Below are positions 41,821 through 46,129 of a stretch of 46,129 nt of DNA, piece by piece. This stretch comes from Flavobacteriales bacterium (GTDB lineage Bacteria > Bacteroidota > Bacteroidia > Flavobacteriales_E > Vicingaceae). Position 1 is the stretch's first letter; each line of letters starts with the position of its first letter. Both the position numbers and the translations under genes were made by a program. The notes beneath the pieces were generated by a model. It did not search any database, was not told where the DNA came from, and saw nothing but the letters and a program-made list of their open reading frames with translations. The stretch lies in NCBI GenBank assembly GCA_002706365.1, contig PALM01000039.1:1-46129 (forward strand), read 5' to 3'.

Positions 41821-42027
41821 TTAGTCCTTCGTCTTGCAAGTACTCAGTCCGAAAGGGGCGTAAAGCGGACAAAAGCTTATAAAAGAAGTCAGCAAGAAGA
41901 TTGCAGCTAGCACCAGCAATACAATTCCCAAAGTTCCACTAATAGTGCCAGTGAAATACAATGCTGCAATTACTGCTGCTACAATTGCGCGAATGACCCT
42001 GTCGGCCGATCCCATATTCTTTTTCAT
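41821..42027 (-). CDS. DUF2892 small membrane protein
   Basis: 68 residues. After MKKNMGSADRVIRAIVA two membrane helices follow (~12-30 and ~33-52), ending in SFCPLYAPFGLSTCKTKD. This matches the DUF2892/YgaP inner-membrane family (N-terminal MGxxDRxxR and a C-terminal CPLYxxxGxxTC). The function is unknown; the Cys pair may bind metal or sulfur species. It converges with the phosphatase remnant and ends a group of small membrane-protein genes. Confidence 0.88.
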   Translation of the reverse strand: MKKNMGSADRVIRAIVAAVIAALYFTGTISGTLGIVLLVLAAIFLLTSFISFCPLYAPFGLSTCKTKD

Positions 42028-42037
42028 ATTCTACAAA

Positions 42038-42130
42038 TTAAGTTATGCTGCGAACTAAAAGAACCATTAAGCTGATTACTCCTATACATAGCACACAGAC
42101 TCCGATAAATTTAATCACTTTCTTGTTCAT
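42038..42130 (-). CDS. 30-residue single-helix membrane protein
   Basis: An ATG at 42130 opens a 30-codon frame ending in TAA at 42038: a basic start (MNKKVIKF), a hydrophobic helix (IGVCVLCIGVISLMVLLV) and an RSIT tail. It lies ten bases after the end of the gene at 42141-42509 and ten bases before the DUF2892 start, all on the same strand. Composition and position support a real small protein; there is no homology evidence. Confidence 0.5.
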   Translation of the reverse strand: MNKKVIKFIGVCVLCIGVISLMVLLVRSIT

Positions 42131-42140
42131 ACCTATTTGA

Positions 42141-42509
42141 TTAATTAGCATTTGATTGTACTTTTTTCCCTTTATTCCAGAATAGGAATAGTGCTGCAAT
42201 AAAGATGATGAGCAACATCAGGTTTACTCCAGACTCTTTCAACCAAAGCACAAATGACTCTAGATTCGTCCTGGCCCATAAGTAGTAGATTACGCCGATT
42301 ACTACACCAATGATTCCACTAATGGTGTAATTTCTGCCAAGCTTTAGCGATTTGATATTGCGAAGTAATGCCGAGCTAGCAAATGCGAATGTGACCACTA
42401 CTACAAGTGTGCTGATCATACCCAAGCTTGAAGCACTAAGCTCTAGATTGAGTAATAGCAAGATCAATAATTCTGAAATGGCAATTAAAAGTAGGGCGGC
42501 TGTTCTCAT
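42141..42509 (-). CDS. Four-helix membrane protein of unknown family
   Basis: 122 residues from the ATG at 42509 (MRTAALLLIAI); a TTG further upstream is not needed. Four hydrophobic segments (~2-22, ~26-48, ~58-76 and ~90-112) with very short loops and a basic C terminus (WNKGKKVQSNAN). No motif recognised. It is probably cotranscribed with the 30-residue protein and the DUF2892 gene. Confidence 0.7.
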   Translation of the reverse strand: MRTAALLLIAISELLILLLLNLELSASSLGMISTLVVVVTFAFASSALLRNIKSLKLGRNYTISGIIGVVIGVIYYLWARTNLESFVLWLKESGVNLMLLIIFIAALFLFWNKGKKVQSNAN

Positions 42510-42551
42510 ATTGGCGTAAAATTTTACCACCAATCTACAACATTTTTGAAA

Positions 42552-43355
42552 TTAAGCAAGCTGGCTGTAAAGCTGCTCAATGGCAGACTTGCTAAAATCA
42601 TTTATGGCCTCTAATGCTGCTTTTTGATCAAAAGATGATAGCGTGCCAATCTTTTTGATTGCACCTTTCCATTCAGCATTCTTCCATTCCCAATCATCTC
42701 CTGTTCTGAATTTTGAATAATCGAATTCAATGGAATCGGCATATGCAGAAAGGTAGAAGTAGGCGTCATTTGCCATATCGTCTTTCATAGCCAAACCAAA
42801 GCCAATTCCCAGATCATCATTTATCTGAAAATATACTCCGGTGTCAAAATGATGTGGCCAAATGCGGATCTCGGAATCTGCCTGACAGCTGCCTAAGAGA
42901 TCCATACAGGCATAGTTTGCAAGTCCTCTGTACTTTTTCCAAGCCTCTACTTGATCTTCACTAAGACGCTCTATTGGCCCTTTAGTAAGCCCATAGTTCG
43001 GGATTTCATAATGCATTGCTTTGTTCCAGTTCTCATCACTCAGGCCTAAATCCCCTAAAGCCGAACCTATTTGACTTTCTACTTCATGTATGCTCTTTCC
43101 ATTGCTACTCACCAGCCAAAGTGAATTGAAATGCTTGTCAAAAAGCTCAAAACTTTGATCGATGAGGTTCAAACATAGAATGAACGTCCCATTATTACTT
43201 TCAAGCCATCTACCCATGATTCGTTCATGGCTGTGGTCGTAATAGAAGTTTGTATGGCTATCGTCATCCTTTTCATTTACAAAACTTCGGTTGACCTTAG
43301 CCAGTAACTGACAAAGCCAGTGCAGTTGCTGGTCAGCTAAATAGTAGTCTTGCAT
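42552..43355 (-). CDS. Uncharacterised soluble protein with WPHHFD motif
   Basis: 267 residues, acidic, without signal peptide or membrane helix. The most distinctive part is EIRIWPHHFDTGVYFQIN (~164-181), followed by LGIGFGLAMKDDMANDAYFYLSAYAD. This recalls DUF5996-type proteins, in which a WPHHFD segment precedes a GxGxxP-like stretch; the assignment is by eye only. Its function is unknown. It is read divergently from the DUF4421 gene and lies 42 bases before the four-helix protein gene. Confidence 0.65.
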   Translation of the reverse strand: MQDYYLADQQLHWLCQLLAKVNRSFVNEKDDDSHTNFYYDHSHERIMGRWLESNNGTFILCLNLIDQSFELFDKHFNSLWLVSSNGKSIHEVESQIGSALGDLGLSDENWNKAMHYEIPNYGLTKGPIERLSEDQVEAWKKYRGLANYACMDLLGSCQADSEIRIWPHHFDTGVYFQINDDLGIGFGLAMKDDMANDAYFYLSAYADSIEFDYSKFRTGDDWEWKNAEWKGAIKKIGTLSSFDQKAALEAINDFSKSAIEQLYSQLA

Positions 43356-43472
43356 TTTTTGATTTGATCTTTTAATCCTTATTTGTTCAGTTGAATGAAA
43401 TTAACCACAGAAATGGCTATCCTGTTTTTATTTTTATAATTTTCTCATTCATATATCTACCAATTTGCTGGG

Positions 43473-44534
43473 ATGCAGACATTTAAGACTTTATTCGTTA
43501 TCTCTCTTTGTTTTTTATCGAGCATTTCGGTTTCTATTGCTCAATCTGGTGATATCGCATATTCTAAGCCTTCTCAAGAACACGATACAAACTACATTGA
43601 GACTTACCCTGAATACATCTCTGCACGATTGTATCTCTCGAGAAAGTTCACAGGAGTAAGGCTTGAAGAGTCTTCGGAGAGTTTGGATATTGACTATCAA
43701 CCAAACACTACTTTAAATCTCGGAATTGGAGCCACAATAAAAGGCTTTACCCTAAATCTGGCATATGGATTTAAGTTTCTGAATCAAAATGAAGAAAAAG
43801 GGAAAACAAGTTATCTCGACCTACAATCGCATTTGTATGGAAGAAAGTATGCTGCAGATCTTTTCGGACAGTTTTATTTTGGGATGTATATGGATAATTC
43901 TGAAGACCTACTAGGTTTTGCACCAGATTCATTCTTTGTGAGGCCGGATCTATCAATCATACTTTTAGGTGGTAGCTATTTCAGAGTGCATTCTCCAGAG
44001 AAATTCTCATATGCTGCTTCTTTGGTCCAGAATGAATGGCAAAAGAAGTCGGCTGGTTCGTTCCTTTGGGGAGGTAAAATATTACTAATGGGCGCCGTTG
44101 CTGATACCAGTATCATTCCTTCATTTGGAAAAGATACGCTCTTTGATGCTTTCGAAGGAGTAAATCGGTATTCGAGCTTTCAGTTTGGTCCTGGAGTTGG
44201 CTATGCTCACACTTTTGTGATCGACCATCATTGGTTTTTTACCTTTTCTCTTGAGCTAAACTTTATGGTCGGAAGTATACAATACACAATCCCCGAGAAG
44301 CAAACTTATAGAGAATGGCAAGTGAATCCAGCTGCCGACTTCAAATTGGCAATGGGATATAATTCAGCCAAAAGTTATTTTGGAATGCTCTATATCCAAG
44401 ATGCGGCTCAGATCAGAAGCATTGATGAGAGTGTGGCTGCAATCTTCAGTGTGGGGAATGTGAGGATAAATTATGTGAGAAGATTCAGAATGGGTCCAAA
44501 GCTCAAGAAGAGGATCGACAAGCTCCCAATCTAG
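43473..44534 (+). CDS. DUF4421 outer-membrane protein
   Basis: 353 residues. Signal peptide (1-23, ending SVSIAQ), then the DUF4421 opening: YIETYPEYISARLYLSRKFT, DYQPNTTLNLGIGATIKG and FTLNLAYGFKFLNQNEEKG. Alternating strands continue to the C terminus, which suggests a beta-barrel. The family is confined to Bacteroidota and has no assigned function. It stands alone and overlaps the convergent right-edge gene by four bases. Confidence 0.85.
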   Translation: MQTFKTLFVISLCFLSSISVSIAQSGDIAYSKPSQEHDTNYIETYPEYISARLYLSRKFTGVRLEESSESLDIDYQPNTTLNLGIGATIKGFTLNLAYGFKFLNQNEEKGKTSYLDLQSHLYGRKYAADLFGQFYFGMYMDNSEDLLGFAPDSFFVRPDLSIILLGGSYFRVHSPEKFSYAASLVQNEWQKKSAGSFLWGGKILLMGAVADTSIIPSFGKDTLFDAFEGVNRYSSFQFGPGVGYAHTFVIDHHWFFTFSLELNFMVGSIQYTIPEKQTYREWQVNPAADFKLAMGYNSAKSYFGMLYIQDAAQIRSIDESVAAIFSVGNVRINYVRRFRMGPKLKKRIDKLPI

Positions 44535-46129
44535 CGCTCTTCCTTCTCCATTTCATCTAGTCTGAAGATCTTGATGTTATCTATACCCAGTTCCTTGCGG
44601 ACAAGGTCATTGTATGAATCTAAAGCCGATCTGTTCTTGCCTCTTTGAACATTTGAGAAGTAGTCTTTAGAAACTGCTTCAAATTCTTCATTGATCGCAT
44701 TATAAATACTGATTGCCTTTTCTGCATCTTTAATGCCTTTAAGTGCCCGACTGAGCTTTCGATTGTATATTTCTGCCAGGTCGAAATAGATATTCATTAG
44801 CACAACACTGTATTCATCTTGCTCATAATAGTAATAGCTCTGATAAGGGTCGAAAATGGCCGCAGTTGAATAATGAATGCTATCCCCAAGAGGATAAATG
44901 TCCATGAAAAGCTGTATCTCGAAATTGTATTGATCTACAGGTATTTCAAGTTCTGAAGCCACGCAGTTCTCCTTTGCTTTAGGCAATTTGATGCTTTCGT
45001 ATGTCCGTTGCATATTTCTCATGCGTATTCGATTTCCATTCCAGACTACATAGGGATGTTCGAAGAAGGATTTCTTCGTATCTCCATTGCTGTAAACAAT
45101 ATTCCTTGCATGAACAGTAGAGTCGGAATTATAGAAATTTTTTATGTTATCATCTTCGTCTTTGTATTGGAATGGTTTGTTGCGCCAGAAGGTGCGAGAC
45201 AGAGGCAAGGCATTGATCTTTCGATAATCATTGTCAAGCTCTTCCGGGAAGTAGATAAATGGGATATTGAAAAGACTTTCATAATCGAATATATAGAAGA
45301 GCGAATGGGTTTTAATGGATGAAATAGCATTGTCTCGCCTTCTGTACTTCATGCTGTAGTCGAAATCGATCTCTCTGGGATAAGAGAAGCCCTCATATTC
45401 AACAAAGGTCTTTCGAATGAAAAGATCGATCTCTTCTATTTTATCACCTTCATGAAGAGGTAAGAATGGGTGTGATATGCAATCTTTGGCCAATAGTTCT
45501 ATCTTTTGGATATTGGCTGAAAGTGAATCAATCCAAAGTACTCCTTCAAAGTAGTCTCTCTTATCTTCTTTCGACTGAAAAGCAACTTCATAAATGATTC
45601 TCCCACGATCATCTATGAAACGATTTTGATAATCGAGCTTGAACTCCTTTTTCAACTTTCTTTTTGAAAGGCCTATTGGACTTTTTGGAAAATACTCACT
45701 GCTGAATGTCAATTCATGCATCATAATAGCCCTTGAGCTTTGCATATTAATGAAGTACTGATCGTTGAAGTCTTGAAGTCCGATCCTTCCATTCTTCAGT
45801 TCTAACTTCTCAAGATCATAGCCTTTGAAACGTCCATTGTAATAGGCTTCTATCATCTCTGTAGTCTTGCCTTCAATTGAAGATTCAAGAAAGAGATAGC
45901 TTTTTGCCTCTTTGCTGTAGTATGCTTTGGTGTTCTTCGATCTGGATATTAGCTGATAAAGTAGATCACTCTCTTCAGTGATCTCGATAGTAGAAATGTT
46001 GATGCTTAAGGGAGTCAATGCTATATTGAGTTCTTCCTTATCATCTTTCACAAGCACTGTTTCACTTCTGTAGCCAATGAAACTAGTGACCAAGGTGTCT
46101 CCTGCTTGGCATCGAATAATAAAGTATCC
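44531..46129 (-). CDS. Carboxypeptidase-D-like domain protein, C-terminal part (runs off right edge)
   Basis: The open frame runs through the window edge; 532 residues are visible and the N terminus is missing. The first visible residues (IIRCQAGDTLVTSFIGYRSE) are the end of a carboxypeptidase-D-like beta-sandwich, in which GDTLxxSFIGY is typical. The rest (~50-530) is a DUF5686-like or similar Bacteroidota surface domain without TonB plug: LFLESSIEGKTTEMIEAYYN, FEGVLWIDSLSANIQKIELL and a charged C terminus. An ATG/TTG start at 46093 is rejected because the domain continues upstream of it. The protein is probably exported; its function is unknown. Confidence 0.75.
   Translation of the reverse strand, partial: GYFIIRCQAGDTLVTSFIGYRSETVLVKDDKEELNIALTPLSINISTIEITEESDLLYQLISRSKNTKAYYSKEAKSYLFLESSIEGKTTEMIEAYYNGRFKGYDLEKLELKNGRIGLQDFNDQYFINMQSSRAIMMHELTFSSEYFPKSPIGLSKRKLKKEFKLDYQNRFIDDRGRIIYEVAFQSKEDKRDYFEGVLWIDSLSANIQKIELLAKDCISHPFLPLHEGDKIEEIDLFIRKTFVEYEGFSYPREIDFDYSMKYRRRDNAISSIKTHSLFYIFDYESLFNIPFIYFPEELDNDYRKINALPLSRTFWRNKPFQYKDEDDNIKNFYNSDSTVHARNIVYSNGDTKKSFFEHPYVVWNGNRIRMRNMQRTYESIKLPKAKENCVASELEIPVDQYNFEIQLFMDIYPLGDSIHYSTAAIFDPYQSYYYYEQDEYSVVLMNIYFDLAEIYNRKLSRALKGIKDAEKAISIYNAINEEFEAVSKDYFSNVQRGKNRSALDSYNDLVRKELGIDNIKIFRLDEMEKEER

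Noticed and set aside
46091-46093. TTG start for the right-edge gene
   Set aside because: The reading frame stays open to the window edge and the upstream residues continue a carboxypeptidase-D-like domain.
1-46129. tRNA, rRNA, CRISPR array, riboswitch or transposon
   Set aside because: Gaps were read on both strands and none shows cloverleaf, regular spaced repeats, known riboswitch cores or transposase-like frames.

Overview
The window is chromosomal DNA of a Bacteroidota bacterium, most likely a marine member of the Flavobacteriales or a close relative. The signs are families largely confined to this phylum (FecR with a C-terminal DUF4974-like part, a TonB-dependent receptor with an N-terminal carboxypeptidase-D-like domain, DUF4421, the DAHP synthase/chorismate mutase type II fusion), near absence of Shine-Dalgarno sequences, and promoters of the TAnnTTTG type. 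I saw no rRNA, tRNA, CRISPR array, transposase or phage gene.

Layout. (a) 1-4791, minus strand: an ECF sigma / FecR / STN-domain outer-membrane protein / TonB-receptor locus. The receptor gene runs off the left edge. Two 32-bp promoter modules with the same sequence and spacing lie before fecR and before the receptor gene. (b) 4.9-12.7 kb: an accessory block holding a HipBA toxin-antitoxin pair (plus strand) and two related minus-strand operons. One is SDR / metallo-beta-lactamase-fold hydrolase / membrane protein / AraC, the other is SDR / AraC. Structured repeats end hipBA and separate the two operons, and similar terminator-like sequences flank the block. (c) 12.7-20.6 kb: fatty-acid beta-oxidation, with an operon marR-fadN-fadA-acyl-CoA dehydrogenase and a separate acyl-CoA synthetase gene. 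(d) 20.8-24.6 kb: a SiaB/SiaC phospho-switch pair, an extracytoplasmic amidohydrolase lipoprotein and a polytopic membrane protein. (e) 24.7-32.4 kb: purL, a small XRE regulator, then a tight plus-strand run radC, polysaccharide deacetylase-like gene, upp, membrane protein, yjjG-like HAD phosphatase, aroA/chorismate mutase. (f) 32.4-36.7 kb: a minus-strand run rsfS, ftsH, DUF2007, cdsA, psd, joining proteostasis with phospholipid synthesis. (g) 36.7-46.1 kb: birA, a SRPBCC protein, pyrE, a NUDIX protein, TPR protein, tag, a lipocalin-like protein, a decayed SpoIIE-type phosphatase, small membrane proteins including one of only 30 residues, a DUF4421 outer-membrane protein and a right-edge partial gene.

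Most biosynthetic and housekeeping genes look ordinary. The novelty lies in regulation and in the accessory parts: a surface-signalling locus in which the STN signalling domain sits on a separate repeat-containing barrel protein instead of on the receptor; duplicated SDR/AraC modules with matching promoter motifs; structured repeats that delimit modules; and a SiaBC switch whose only phosphatase candidate here is a broken gene 20 kb away. All calls rest on reading the sequence and on memory of the families; no database search was run.
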